Assembly: GCA_009691525.1 (NCBI GenBank)
Contig: SICG01000022.1
Coordinates: 1 to 38,790 of the forward strand
Length of the DNA: 38,790 bases
Origin: Candidatus Latescibacterota bacterium
GTDB lineage: Bacteria > Latescibacterota > UBA2968 > UBA8231
Reading direction: 5' to 3'
The first letter of the stretch is position 1, and each line of letters starts with the position of its first letter. A model generated the notes under the pieces. That model searched no databases and had not been told where the DNA came from. It saw nothing but the letters and a program-made list of their open reading frames with translations. The translations under genes were made by a program, and so were the position numbers. Of the stretch, positions 24,371-33,543 are shown piece by piece.

Positions 24371-25270
24371 TTAGTCAGGGAAGCGGGCGGCGAGGGCGGC
24401 GTCTATTTGAGTGTACTGGGAGTACTGGAGCAATTCGTAGAGTTCCTGGCGGGTCTGTAACTGGTCCAGAAAGTGTTGTTGGGTGCCCTGGTCGCGCAAC
24501 TGGCGGAAGGTCTGTTCCACGGCTTTCATCATCGCCCGGAAGGCGGTCATCGGAAAGATCACCATGCGGTACCCCAGGGCAGCGAATTGGGCCACTGTGA
24601 GGTAGGGGCTCTTGCCGAACTCGGTCATGTTGGCCAGCAGGGGCGCTTTGACCGCTTCGGCGTAGCGGCCGAACTCCTCGGGGGTCTGCAGGGCTTCGGG
24701 AAAGATCGCATCGGCCCCAGCCTCCAGGTAGCGCAAGCCGCGCTCGATGCTGGCCTCCAGACCTTCCACGGCGCGGGCGTCGGTGCGGGCGATGAGCAGA
24801 AAGTCGGGGTGGCGGCGGGCCTCGGCAGCGGCGGCCAGTTTGCGCTCCATCTCCGCCGGCGAGACGAGGGCCTTGCCCTCGAGATGGCCGCAGCGCTTGG
24901 GGGCCTGCTGGTCCTCCAGGTGCAAGCCGGAGAGTCCGGCCTGCTCGTAGGCCTGGACCGTGCGCATCACCTGTAACGCGTCACCGTATCCGGTGTCGGC
25001 GTCGCAGATGGCGGGTACCTGCACGGCCTGGGCGATGTACCCGGCCTGACGGGCCATCTCGTCCATGCCCAACAGGCCGATGTCGGGGTACCCGGCCAGG
25101 CCGTTGATCAGGCCCGCCCCCGAGATGTAGACCGCCGAAAAGCCCAGTTGCTGGGCGAGCATGGCCACTGGCGCGTTGAAGGCCCCGGGCAACACTACGG
25201 TCTCCTCGGCGATAAGGCGGCGCAGGGTGCGGGGCTTGTCGACGGGCGGATCAACCGGCTTGAGCAGCAT
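24371..25270 (-). CDS. prpB: 2-methylisocitrate lyase / isocitrate lyase-PEP mutase family
   Basis: A 299-residue (alpha/beta)8-barrel lyase of normal PrpB length. LPGAFNAPVAMLAQQLGFSA opens the protein (partial family signature), AICDADTGYG carries the Mg2+-binding Asp90, HLEDQQAPKRCGH contains the lyase signature KRCGH (125-129) with the catalytic Cys. PrpB cleaves 2-methylisocitrate to pyruvate and succinate in propionate catabolism. Homologues that decarboxylate oxaloacetate or act on related 2,3-dialkylmalates share the fold, so the exact substrate is inference supported by the neighbouring citrate synthase. Its ATG directly abuts the purA stop without a gap, so it is in the purA transcript. 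Confidence 0.85.
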   Translation of the reverse strand: MLLKPVDPPVDKPRTLRRLIAEETVVLPGAFNAPVAMLAQQLGFSAVYISGAGLINGLAGYPDIGLLGMDEMARQAGYIAQAVQVPAICDADTGYGDALQVMRTVQAYEQAGLSGLHLEDQQAPKRCGHLEGKALVSPAEMERKLAAAAEARRHPDFLLIARTDARAVEGLEASIERGLRYLEAGADAIFPEALQTPEEFGRYAEAVKAPLLANMTEFGKSPYLTVAQFAALGYRMVIFPMTAFRAMMKAVEQTFRQLRDQGTQQHFLDQLQTRQELYELLQYSQYTQIDAALAARFPD

Positions 25271-26548
25271 TCACACCTCGATGGTGGAATCGCGTTCTGG
25301 ACCCACCGAGATCAGCGAGATCGGGGTGCGGCTCAGCTGGGCGATGCGCTCCACGTAGTGGCGGGCCGGCGCCGGCAGGTCCCCGAAACGCCGCACCTCG
25401 GTGGTGGGCGTGTTCCAGCCCTCTACCTCCTCGTAGATGGGCACGCACTTTTCCAGCGCCCTGGGGTCCAGCGGGAAGTCGTTCAGCACCCGGTCCTCCA
25501 GCTGGTAGCCGGTGCACAGCTTGAGCTGCGGAAAGGTGTCCAGCACATCGAGCCGGGTTAGCGCCAGGCTGGTGAGGCCGTTGATGCGGGCCGAAAGGCG
25601 CAGGATGGGCGCGTCGAACCAGCCGCAACGGCGCGAGCGGCCGGTGGTGGCCCCGTATTCGTGCCCAACTTCGCGAATGCGCTCGCCGGTCTGGTCGAGC
25701 AACTCGGTGGGGAAGGGGCCGTTGCCCACCCGCGTGGTGTAGGCTTTGGTGACACCGATGATCTGGTCGATGCGGGTGGGGCCGATGCCGGTGCCGGTGC
25801 AGGCGCCGCCAGCGGTGGTGTTGGAAGAAGTGACAAAGGGATAGGTGCCGTGGTCGATGTCCAGCAGGGTGCCCTGCGCGCCCTCACACAACACGGTCTT
25901 ACCCTGATCCAGGGCCTCGTTGAGCAGCAGGGAGGTATCGGCGATATAGGGCCGCAACCGCTCGGCATAACCGAGGTAGGACTCGATGATGGGGGCTGCC
26001 TCCAGGGGCGCGTGGTCGTAGAGGCGGCGCAGCAGCTCGTTCTTGGCGGTGATGACCACCTGCAACCGCTGGCGCAGGTGCTCGGGGTCGAGCATATCCA
26101 CCACCCGCACTCCCTGTCCGCGCTCCACTTTGTCGCGGTAGCAGGGGCCGATGCCCCGGCCGGTGGTGCCGATTTTGTCGCTGCCGCGGCCAACCTCGGC
26201 CAACTGGTCCAGTAATTTGTGGTAGGGCATGACCACGTGGGCATGGTGGCTGATGAAGAGCCGCCCGGCAGTGGAGATCCCCTTGGTCTGCAGTTCATCG
26301 GCCTCCTGCAGCAGGGCCTCGGGGTCCACCACCACCCCATTGCCCACCACGCAGACCGTACCTGGATGCATGATCCCCGAGGGGATCATGTGAAAGACAA
26401 AAGTGGTGTCCCCTACCTTGACGGTGTGGCCGGCATTGGCCCCGCCCTGGTAGCGCACCACCAGGTCAGCGCCCATGGTCAGGTAGTCGACCACTTTCGC
26501 CTTGCCCTCATCTCCCCACTGTGCTCCCAGCACTACTTTGGTTGGCAT
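25271..26548 (-). CDS. purA: Adenylosuccinate synthetase
   Basis: A 425-residue cytoplasmic enzyme joining IMP and aspartate with GTP on the way to AMP. The P-loop reads GAQWGDEGKAKVVD, where the near-universal GDEGKGK has Ala at position 17 instead of Gly. The catalytic Asp13 and His41 (NAGHTV) are intact, as are GTTGRGIGPCYRDK, EGAQGTLLDIDHGTYPFVT (start of the IMP-binding region) and the C-terminal GTP site VGPERDSTIEV. Length is normal for the family. It follows serA after 13 bases and is followed without a gap by prpB. Confidence 0.96.
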   Translation of the reverse strand: MPTKVVLGAQWGDEGKAKVVDYLTMGADLVVRYQGGANAGHTVKVGDTTFVFHMIPSGIMHPGTVCVVGNGVVVDPEALLQEADELQTKGISTAGRLFISHHAHVVMPYHKLLDQLAEVGRGSDKIGTTGRGIGPCYRDKVERGQGVRVVDMLDPEHLRQRLQVVITAKNELLRRLYDHAPLEAAPIIESYLGYAERLRPYIADTSLLLNEALDQGKTVLCEGAQGTLLDIDHGTYPFVTSSNTTAGGACTGTGIGPTRIDQIIGVTKAYTTRVGNGPFPTELLDQTGERIREVGHEYGATTGRSRRCGWFDAPILRLSARINGLTSLALTRLDVLDTFPQLKLCTGYQLEDRVLNDFPLDPRALEKCVPIYEEVEGWNTPTTEVRRFGDLPAPARHYVERIAQLSRTPISLISVGPERDSTIEV

Positions 26549-26561
26549 CTCGTTTTCCTTA

Positions 26562-28139
26562 CTAGAGACTGATTTGCTTGGCCCAGACGATGTTGTTGTG
26601 GGCCAGAATCTCGGCCAGCACTGCGTCGGGGATGAGGCTGTCCACGTTGAGGATGGTCAGCGCCCGGCCGCCCACCTGATGGCGGCCGCAGGACATCTGG
26701 GCGATGTTGACGCGATGCGTGCCCATCACCGTGCCGATGCGGCCGATCACGCCGGGCACGTCTTCGTTGATATAGAAGAGCATGTGGCCTTCGGGGATGG
26801 CATCGAAGCTGTACTCGTCTAGCCGAACCAGGCGGGGGTCGCTCTTGCCGAAGAGGGTGCCCGAGAGGATGCGCCTGGTCGTGGCGGTCTGATAGATCAC
26901 CGTGATCAGGCTGGCATAATCCTCGTGCTCGCTGCTCTTGAGTTCATCGACCCGCACCCCGCGTTGCTGGGCGAAGAGGGGGGCGTTGACGAAATTCACT
27001 GGCTCGTCGGAGATGTTCCCCATGATGCCCTTGAGCACTGCGGCGGTCAGCGGCGAGGTGGGTGTGGCGGTCACGTCGCCGTGGTACTCGACGGTGATGC
27101 GCTCCAGCTGGCCCTCGCTCAATTGGGCCAGGATACCTCCCAAGCGTTCGGCCAGGTCGATATAGGGTCGGAGTTTCTGGTAGACTTCTGGCTCCACCGA
27201 GGGAACGTTAACCGCGTTGCGGATGACCCCGTTGAGCAACACGTCGCTCACCTGTTCGGCGATCTGCAGCGCCACGGTGGCCTGGGCCTCGCGGGTGGAG
27301 GCACCCAGGTGAGGGGTGCAGATCACCCGCTCATGGGCCACCAAGGGGCTGAGGCCGGGTGGTTCCTCCACAAAGACGTCGAGCGCGGCGCCGGCCACCT
27401 TGCCGCTGTCGAGGGCGCTCAGCAGCTCGGCCTCGTCGATGATGCCGCCGCGCGCGCAGTTGAGTAGATAGACCCCATCCTTGCACTGGGCCAACTGCGC
27501 GGCCGAGATCAGGTGGCGGGTCTGGGTGGTGAGGGGTAGGTGCACGGTGATGAAGTCGGCCTCGGCGTAGATCTGTTCGAGGGGGGCCAGCTGGGTCCCG
27601 AAGGCCAGGGCCATCTCCTCGGAGACAAAGGGATCGTAGCCGAGGACCTTCATTTTGAAGGCCGTGGCCCGCTGGGCCACCTCGCGGCCCACCTTGCCCA
27701 GGCCGAGAACCCCAATAGTCTTACCGGCCAGCTCCACCCCGGTGTAGCGGCCGCGCTCCCACTTGCCGGCCTTCAGCGAAGCGGTGGCCTGGGCGATGTT
27801 GCGGGCCAGGGCCATCAGCATGGCAAAGGAGTGTTCGGCGGTGGAGACCGAGTTGCCGCCTGGGGTGTTCATGGCGATGACCCCGTGGCGGGTGGCCGCG
27901 GCCACGTCGATGTTATCCACCCCGGCGCCGGCGCGGCCCACTACTTTGAGGCGCCCGGCTTCCTGGAGCAACTCTTCGGTGACCTGGGTGCTGCTGCGCA
28001 CGATCAGGCCTTCGTACTGGCCGATGATACGTTTCAGTTCTTCGGGGGTGAGGCCGGGTTGCTGATCCACCTCGATGCCGCGCTGGGTCAGGATGGCGGC
28101 GCAGCCGGCCTCCAACTTTTCGCTGATCAGGACTTTCAT
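26562..28139 (-). CDS. serA: D-3-phosphoglycerate dehydrogenase (long form with ACT domain)
   Basis: A 525-residue protein of the long SerA class. ATG 28139 overlaps the engB stop as ATGA; upstream open frame is shadow. Domain order: substrate domain split around the NAD domain, with GLGKVGREVA as the Rossmann loop, ARGGIIDE, and HLGASTREAQ (catalytic His), then an intervening domain near 320-450, and a C-terminal ACT domain (EDVPGVIGRIGTVMG) that senses serine in many homologues. It commits 3-phosphoglycerate to serine synthesis. serB and serC are not in this window. Confidence 0.96.
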   Translation of the reverse strand: MKVLISEKLEAGCAAILTQRGIEVDQQPGLTPEELKRIIGQYEGLIVRSSTQVTEELLQEAGRLKVVGRAGAGVDNIDVAAATRHGVIAMNTPGGNSVSTAEHSFAMLMALARNIAQATASLKAGKWERGRYTGVELAGKTIGVLGLGKVGREVAQRATAFKMKVLGYDPFVSEEMALAFGTQLAPLEQIYAEADFITVHLPLTTQTRHLISAAQLAQCKDGVYLLNCARGGIIDEAELLSALDSGKVAGAALDVFVEEPPGLSPLVAHERVICTPHLGASTREAQATVALQIAEQVSDVLLNGVIRNAVNVPSVEPEVYQKLRPYIDLAERLGGILAQLSEGQLERITVEYHGDVTATPTSPLTAAVLKGIMGNISDEPVNFVNAPLFAQQRGVRVDELKSSEHEDYASLITVIYQTATTRRILSGTLFGKSDPRLVRLDEYSFDAIPEGHMLFYINEDVPGVIGRIGTVMGTHRVNIAQMSCGRHQVGGRALTILNVDSLIPDAVLAEILAHNNIVWAKQISL

Positions 28140-28747
28140 GCGGGTTTGCCGTAGTTGGGGCGTTTTGCTCCGGATTCCTGGTAGATCCACTCCAGCGCCT
28201 CGTCGCGCCCCTCGCCGGTGACCGCCGAGAATGGCAGGTAGGCCAGCCCAGTCAAGGTACCGGCAGCGGTCAACTGGTCCAGGCGGCGGCGCCACTGCTG
28301 GCGGGAGAGCTTATCCAGCTTGGTGAAAACCAACAGGAAGGGTTTGGGGTGTTGTTTCAGCCAATCGATCATCGCCAGGTCCAGGTCGGTGGGACCGTGG
28401 CGCGCGTCGATCAACTGGATGATGGCCCGCAGTTCGGCGCGGCGCTCCAGAAATCCCTGGACCAGCCGGCCCAGCGCGAGGCGCAGCTCCATCCCGCCTT
28501 TCACAAAGCCGTACCCGGGCAGGTCCACCAGGTAGAGGGCGTTCTCGACGCGGTAGTAGTTGAGCTGCTGGGTCTTGCCCGGAGTGGAACTGGTGCGGGC
28601 CAGGCTGCGGCGCTGCACCAGCCGGTTGATCAAGGAGGACTTGCCCACGTTGGAGCGGCCAGCCAGCGCCACCTCGGGGAGACCATCGGCAGGCAGGTCG
28701 CCCCGGTCCACGGCGCCCACTACAAATTCAGCCGAGCGGATGTGCAT
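28136..28747 (-). CDS. engB: Ribosome-biogenesis GTPase EngB/YsxC/YihA
   Basis: A 203-residue TRAFAC GTPase. G1 GRSNVGKSSLINRL at about 30-43, G3 DLPGYGFVKG, G4 TKLDKLSR, and G5-like FSAVTGEG are all present. EngB assists late assembly of the large ribosomal subunit. The gene begins three bases after the clpX stop and its own stop overlaps the serA start, fitting the common tig-clpP-clpX-engB arrangement. Confidence 0.96.
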   Translation of the reverse strand: MHIRSAEFVVGAVDRGDLPADGLPEVALAGRSNVGKSSLINRLVQRRSLARTSSTPGKTQQLNYYRVENALYLVDLPGYGFVKGGMELRLALGRLVQGFLERRAELRAIIQLIDARHGPTDLDLAMIDWLKQHPKPFLLVFTKLDKLSRQQWRRRLDQLTAAGTLTGLAYLPFSAVTGEGRDEALEWIYQESGAKRPNYGKPA

Positions 28748-28750
28748 GAC

Positions 28751-30004
28751 TCAGGCCCGCCAGCGCCGGGACTGGTCCTCGTCCTCGTCGCCGGCATGTT
28801 CCACCCCCTGGACGATCATCTCGGCCGTCACCGAGATCTGTTGTAATCCTGCTTGAGAAGGCACCTCATACATGATGTCCATCATCGCCTGTTCCAGGAC
28901 CGAACGCAGGCCACGCGCCCCGGTGCCCTTTTTGATGGTCAGCTCCACCACCTTGCGCAGGGCCTCTTCGGTGAAGTCAACGGTTACCCCGTCGATCTCG
29001 AAGAGCCGTTGGGTCTGGCGGATGAGGGCATTCTTGGGCTCGGTGAGGATCTTGAACAGGTCGTCTTCGCTCAGCGGGTCGAGGGTGGTGACCATGGGCA
29101 GGCGCCCGACCAGTTCGGGGATGAGGCCAAAGGCGAGCAGATCCTCGGGCTGCACCAGGGGGAGAACCTCACTGGGAGCGGCGGTTTCGGGAATGCCATC
29201 GCCCGAACCGAAGCCCATGGTGCGCCGGCCTACTCGCTGGCTGATGATCCGGTCGAGCCCCTCAAAGGCACCGCCGCAGATGAAAAGGATATTGCGGGTG
29301 TTGATCTGGATCATCGGCTGCTCGGGGTGCTTGCGCCCTCCCTTGGGCGGGATATTGGCCACGGTCCCCTCCACCATCTTGAGCAGGGCCTGCTGCACCC
29401 CTTCACCCGAAACATCGCGACTGACCGCGGGAGTGGCATTCTTGCGGGCGATCTTGTCTACCTCATCCAGGTAGAGGATGCCTTTTTCGGCGCGCCTCAC
29501 ATCGTAATCGGCCGCTTGCAGCAGACCCACCAGGATGTTCTCCACATCCTCGCCCACGTATCCGGCCTCGGTGAGGATGGTGGCATCGGCGATGGAGAAG
29601 GGCACCTTGAGCACCCTGGCAAGGGTCTGGGCCAGCAAGGTTTTGCCCGTGCCCGTGGGCCCGATCAACAAAATGTTGCTCTTCTCCAGCTCAACGCTGT
29701 CGAGGTCCACCCCCGAGCGGATGCGTTTGTAGTGGTTGTACACCGCCACCGCGAGCAGTCTCTTGACCTGCTCCTGCCCGATCACGTACTCGTCGAGAAC
29801 GGTCTTGATCTCGGGGGGTTTGGGGATCTGGCCGGCGTCCCAGGGGGTGCTCTGTTTTTTGTTCTCGGCCAGCACCTCGTTACACAGCCGAACACATTCG
29901 TTGCAGATGTAGACCGAGGGGCCAGTGATGATCTTGTCGACCTGGCTGGCGTTACGTCCGCAGAAGGAACAGCGCGGCTCGGGTTTTGGAGGCCGTCGGC
30001 GCAC
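28751..30004 (-). CDS. clpX: ATP-dependent Clp protease ATP-binding subunit ClpX
   Basis: A 417-residue AAA+ unfoldase. GTG start at 30004 after GAGAGG. The N-terminal zinc-binding domain has C12xxC15 and C34xxC37. Walker A is GPTGTGKT (115-122), the pore loop [11 protein letters not shown], Walker [11 protein letters not shown], and [13 protein letters not shown] follows. It unfolds tagged substrates and feeds them to ClpP encoded just upstream (30-base gap). Family length and all key motifs are normal. Confidence 0.97.
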   Translation of the reverse strand: MRRRPPKPEPRCSFCGRNASQVDKIITGPSVYICNECVRLCNEVLAENKKQSTPWDAGQIPKPPEIKTVLDEYVIGQEQVKRLLAVAVYNHYKRIRSGVDLDSVELEKSNILLIGPTGTGKTLLAQTLARVLKVPFSIADATILTEAGYVGEDVENILVGLLQAADYDVRRAEKGILYLDEVDKIARKNATPAVSRDVSGEGVQQALLKMVEGTVANIPPKGGRKHPEQPMIQINTRNILFICGGAFEGLDRIISQRVGRRTMGFGSGDGIPETAAPSEVLPLVQPEDLLAFGLIPELVGRLPMVTTLDPLSEDDLFKILTEPKNALIRQTQRLFEIDGVTVDFTEEALRKVVELTIKKGTGARGLRSVLEQAMMDIMYEVPSQAGLQQISVTAEMIVQGVEHAGDEDEDQSRRWRA

Positions 30005-30034
30005 TGGCTTGCCTCTCGCGAAAAGGGCGGGGCC

Positions 30035-30652
30035 TCAGCCGGCGGCTTCGGCCTTGGGGGTACCGGTGAGGGACGCCGGCAGGATGAGGTCGTCGATCAG
30101 GCCGTAGTCCTTGGCCTCCTGGGGGCTCATGAAGAAGTCGCGTTCGGTGTCGCGCTGGATGCGCTCCAGCGGTTGGCCGGTGCGCTCCGCCAGGATGTCG
30201 TTGATCTGCTGGCGGATCTTGATGATCTCGCGGGCGTGGATCTCGATGTCGGTAGCCTGGCCGCCGATACGGCCCATGGGCTGGTGGAGCAGGACGCGGG
30301 CGTTGGGCAGACTCTGGCGCTTACCCCGAGTGCCGCCAGCTAGCAGTACTGCCCCCATGCTGGAGGCCTGGCCGATGCAGATAGTGGCCACACTGTTGGG
30401 GATGTATTGCATGGTGTCGTAGATGGCCAACCCAGCGGTCACCGAGCCCCCCGGGGTGTTGATGTAGAGGGAGATGTCTTTCTTGGGATCCTCGGAGGCT
30501 AGGTAAAGCAATTGGGCGATGACCAAATTGGCGATCATGTCGCCGATGGGGGTGCCGATGAAGACGATGCGCTCCTTGAGCAGGCGTGAATAGATGTCGT
30601 ACGAACGCTCGCCCCTGCCCGTCTGCTCGATGACCATGGGAATCAGCGACAT
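30035..30652 (-). CDS. clpP: ATP-dependent Clp protease proteolytic subunit ClpP
   Basis: A 205-residue serine peptidase. I choose ATG 30652, one base after the trigger-factor stop. The triad is visible: [12 protein letters not shown] (Ser98), [11 protein letters not shown] (His123) and RDFFMSP (Asp172). It forms the tetradecameric barrel working with ClpX. Coupling with tig upstream and clpX downstream fits the usual order. Confidence 0.97.
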   Translation of the reverse strand: MSLIPMVIEQTGRGERSYDIYSRLLKERIVFIGTPIGDMIANLVIAQLLYLASEDPKKDISLYINTPGGSVTAGLAIYDTMQYIPNSVATICIGQASSMGAVLLAGGTRGKRQSLPNARVLLHQPMGRIGGQATDIEIHAREIIKIRQQINDILAERTGQPLERIQRDTERDFFMSPQEAKDYGLIDDLILPASLTGTPKAEAAG

Positions 30653-30653
30653 G

Positions 30654-31949
30654 TCACACCGCCTGTTCTTCGAGCTCGGCCCGCTCGGCGAGAAAAGCAA
30701 AAATCTTATCCTCCAGCAACTCCTGGCGCAGGTCGTCTAATCTGGGAGAGCGCTTGAGGGCCTCAGGGTCGAGGCTGTGCTCGGCAGCGCGCCGCTGGAG
30801 AAAAGCCTCGAACTCCTCATCGTCGACCTCGATCTTGGTCTGCTTGCGCAGCGCCTCGATGAGCAGGAAGGTTTTTAGTCGGCGCACGGCAAAGGTCCGC
30901 TCCTCGTCGCTGTGTTCATGGTCGTGATCATGGTCGTGGTCGTGATCATGGTCGTGATCATGGTCGTGGTCGTGATCATGGTGGCCCTGCTCGCGGCGGT
31001 GCAGCGAATCAAGGTAGTTGTCGATCAGACCGGCGGGCAGGTCGAAGGAATTTTTTCTAATCAGGTCGCTGACCAAGTCGCTGCGCAGGCGCTGGCGGGC
31101 CAGGTACTCCCACTGGCGCTCAAGCTGCTGGCTCAGGTGCTGGCGCAACTCGGCCAAGGTCTGGAAGGACTCACCCACCGTCTTGGCAAATTCGTCATCC
31201 AGGGTGGGGAGGATGCGCTGCCGCACCTGGCGGGCCTGTACCCCGAAGCGCTCCTGCTTGCCGGCCAATTCCTTGTCGGGCAGGTCGTCGCGGTAGGAGA
31301 AAAACACCTGCCGCTCCTCGCCGGCCTTAATACCCAGCAGGGCTTCCTCGAACTGCGGGCTAGGGGCATTTTCGTTGCCGATAATGAAATACCGCTCTTC
31401 GTAGCGCTCGCCGACGATGGGCAGGCCGGCTTCGTCGAGGCGTTGCAGATCGGCGATAAGCACGTCGCCCTTATCGAGGGGGCGGTCTAGCTGTTCCTCG
31501 GTGGCATGGCGCTCCTGGAGTTCGTGTAACTGCCGGTCGATCTCCTCGTCGCTCACCGTGTGTACCAGGCGGGCGGCCTTGAGCTGCTCGTAGCTTTCCA
31601 GCTGCACCTCGGGCCAGATGTCTAGGTTGGCGGCGAAGCTGAGAGGCTGGCCGGGCTGGTAGTCGAGCTTGGTGATACGCGGCGGGGCAGCTGGTACCAG
31701 GTTTTCGGCTTGTGCCGCCTCGCCCATCAGCGCAGGCAGCAACTCGCTGACTACGCTCTGGCGGATGGCCTCGCCATAACGCCTTTCGACGAGGGTGAGG
31801 GGGACCTTGCCCTTGCGGAAACCGGGGATTTCGAGCCGGCGCTGGTAGTCCTTCACTGCCTTGGCGACTGCCGCCTCGATGCGTTCGGCCGGCACCTCGA
31901 CTTCCAGTTCCCGCTCCCACTTGCCTTTTTCAGTGACCTTGGTTTTCAC
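30654..31949 (-). CDS. tig: Trigger factor with a 24-residue His/Asp insertion
   Basis: A 431-residue ribosome-associated chaperone. The GTG at 31949 is chosen as start: AGGA lies upstream and the product then begins [17 protein letters not shown] like other trigger factors. The ribosome-docking signature GFRKGKVP is at 43-50, followed by the PPIase-like domain (about 155-245, with GDVLIADLQ) and the C-terminal chaperone arms. Within the C-terminal domain, residues 323-346 (bases 30912-30983) are an alternating His/Asp run containing 13 His, 10 Asp and one Glu. This is not part of the normal family and could bind Ni, Zn or Cu in the way His-rich tails of SlyD do. No frameshift is present, and the flanking domain sequence is normal. 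Confidence 0.95.
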   Translation of the reverse strand: MKTKVTEKGKWERELEVEVPAERIEAAVAKAVKDYQRRLEIPGFRKGKVPLTLVERRYGEAIRQSVVSELLPALMGEAAQAENLVPAAPPRITKLDYQPGQPLSFAANLDIWPEVQLESYEQLKAARLVHTVSDEEIDRQLHELQERHATEEQLDRPLDKGDVLIADLQRLDEAGLPIVGERYEERYFIIGNENAPSPQFEEALLGIKAGEERQVFFSYRDDLPDKELAGKQERFGVQARQVRQRILPTLDDEFAKTVGESFQTLAELRQHLSQQLERQWEYLARQRLRSDLVSDLIRKNSFDLPAGLIDNYLDSLHRREQGHHDHDHDHDHDHDHDHDHDHDHEHSDEERTFAVRRLKTFLLIEALRKQTKIEVDDEEFEAFLQRRAAEHSLDPEALKRSPRLDDLRQELLEDKIFAFLAERAELEEQAV

Positions 31950-31972
31950 GGTTGATTCCTGTGGTGAGTACA

Positions 31973-32006
31973 TAAAAATGCAGCCGCTCAATCCGGAATA
32001 GGCTGC
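31973..32006 (-). terminator. Possible weak intrinsic terminator between tRNA-Leu and tig
   Basis: On the minus strand GCAGCC (32001-32006) pairs with GGCTGC (31980-31985) and is followed by ATTTTTA (31973-31979). The loop is 15 bases and the stem only six, so termination would be partial; another short palindrome GCAGGAATCCTGC lies just upstream. Confidence 0.4.
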
Positions 32007-32050
32007 AGAGCAGGATTCCTGCGGCGTGCGATCTAGTTCAACTCTGGGCG

Positions 32051-32134
32051 TGCGAAAGGGGGGACTCGAACCCCCAAGCCCTTGCGGGCACCAGATCCTA
32101 AGTCTGGCGCGTCTGCCAATTTCGCCACTTTCGC
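32051..32134 (-). tRNA. tRNA-Leu (anticodon UAG)
   Basis: A class II tRNA of 84 bases. The acceptor stem is GCGAAAG with CTTTCGC and discriminator A; the anticodon stem-loop is CCAGA-CTTAGGA-TCTGG, giving UAG; the long variable arm has the CCC-GCAA-GGG stem; the T arm is GGGGG-TTCGAGT-CCCCC. CCA is not encoded. It reads CUA (and CUN by wobble). It lies between glyQS and tig with its own promoter. Confidence 0.97.
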
Positions 32135-32152
32135 ATAGAAGTATGCTTAGAC

Positions 32153-32181
32153 AATATATGAGCGGTGATATCTAGGGTCAA
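32153..32181 (-). promoter_or_regulatory. Promoter for tRNA-Leu (and perhaps tig)
   Basis: The minus strand reads TTGACC (32176-32181), a 17-base spacer, and TATATT (32153-32158), 18 bases before the mature tRNA 5' end. This is a near-consensus housekeeping sigma-70-type promoter. Confidence 0.75.
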
Positions 32182-32199
32182 GGCAGTTGGGATGCCGGC

Positions 32200-33528
32200 T
32201 CAGTCTTGTGGAACCACCCAGCTCTCCATGCGGCGGGTGATCTCCTCCCGCAGTTGGGCGATGGCCACTCGGTCCTGGGCCATGGAATCGCGTTCGCGCA
32301 GGGTGACGGTCTGGTCCTGGAGGGTCTGGGAGTCGACGGTGACGCAGTACGGGGTCCCGATCTCATCCATGCGGCGGTAGCGCCGGCCGATGGCGCCGCT
32401 CTCGTCATAGAACACCGGGAAGTGGAGCCGCAACTGGGCCGTGACCTGCTGGGCTAGCTCAGGCATGCCGTCGCGCTTGACCAGTGGCAGAATCGCCGCC
32501 TTAAGCGGGGCGATGCGGGGATGGAAAGACATCACCACCCGGGTCTCGCCCTCAACCTCATCCTCGCGGTAGGCCTCCACCAGGCAGGCCATGGTGGTGC
32601 GGCTGGCGCCGATGGAGGTCTCAATCACTGAGGGCAGGATCTTCTCGCGGCTCTCCTCGTCAAAGTAGCGCAGCGCCTTGCCCGAGAACTTTTCGTGCTG
32701 GCCCAGATCGAAATCGCCGCGGTTGTGCAGGCCCTCGATCTCGCCCCAACCGAAGGGGAACTCGTATTCGACGTCGAAGGCGGCCCGGGCGTAGTGGGCT
32801 AGCTTGTCGTGCTCGCGCAAGCGCAGCCGCTTTTCGGGCAGACCGACCTGGGAAAACCACTGCCAGCGCTCCTGGCGCCAGTAGTCGAACCAGTGGTTCT
32901 CGGTGCCGGGCTTGACGAAGAACTGCATCTCCATCTGCTCGAATTCGCGGGTGCGGAAGAGGAAGTTCTTGGTGTTGATCTCGTTGCGGAAGGCCTTGCC
33001 GATCTGGGCGATGCCAAAGGGCAATTTCTGGCGCATGGCCGCCTGGACGTTGAGAAAGTTGACGTAGATGCCCTGGGCCGTCTCGGGCCGCAGGTAGACT
33101 CTGGAGTTGTCCTCTTCCACCGGGCCGACAAAGGTCTTGAACATCAGATTGAAGGCGCGCGGTTCGGTGAGCACCCCCTTGTTGCCGCACACCGGGCACT
33201 GCCCGGCGGTCCGCTGCGCCTCGCTGAGGGTATCGTCGCGGAAACGCGCCTTGCAGGTGCGGCAGTCGATGAGCGGGTCAGTGAAGTTGTCCACATGGCC
33301 CGAGGCCTCCCACACCCTGGGGTGCATTAGGATGCTGGCGTCCAGGCCTTCCACGTCCTCGCGGTAGGTCATAGCTTTCCACCAGACGTCCTTGATGTTG
33401 CGCAGCAGCGCCACCCCCAGGGGGCCGTAATCCCAGCAGCCGTTGAGGCCGCCGTAGATCTCGGAGCTCTGAAAGATGAAGCCCCGGCGTTTGCACAGGG
33501 AGACGAGTTTGTCCATCACGTTGGCCAT
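32200..33528 (-). CDS. glyQS: Glycyl-tRNA synthetase, alpha2 (eukaryote/archaeal-like) type
   Basis: A 442-residue class II synthetase of the single-chain dimer type, not the alpha/beta GlyQ+GlyS form. The N-terminus has LCKRRGFIFQSSEIYGG and CWDYGPLG; motif 2 is FRNEINTKNFLFRTREFEQ (part shown), the glycine-site LRPETAQGIYVNF and the C-terminal anticodon-binding domain with MDEIGTPYCVTVDSQ. It charges tRNA-Gly. It starts 15 bases after the recO stop and precedes tRNA-Leu. Confidence 0.96.
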   Translation of the reverse strand: MANVMDKLVSLCKRRGFIFQSSEIYGGLNGCWDYGPLGVALLRNIKDVWWKAMTYREDVEGLDASILMHPRVWEASGHVDNFTDPLIDCRTCKARFRDDTLSEAQRTAGQCPVCGNKGVLTEPRAFNLMFKTFVGPVEEDNSRVYLRPETAQGIYVNFLNVQAAMRQKLPFGIAQIGKAFRNEINTKNFLFRTREFEQMEMQFFVKPGTENHWFDYWRQERWQWFSQVGLPEKRLRLREHDKLAHYARAAFDVEYEFPFGWGEIEGLHNRGDFDLGQHEKFSGKALRYFDEESREKILPSVIETSIGASRTTMACLVEAYREDEVEGETRVVMSFHPRIAPLKAAILPLVKRDGMPELAQQVTAQLRLHFPVFYDESGAIGRRYRRMDEIGTPYCVTVDSQTLQDQTVTLRERDSMAQDRVAIAQLREEITRRMESWVVPQD

Positions 33529-33543
33529 CGAGCTTTATCCCTT

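Noticed and set aside
30912-31490. Plus-strand ORF rich in Val/Ile/Met over the His/Asp region
   Set aside because: It is the antisense reading of the His/Asp codons of tig; no membrane protein is supported.
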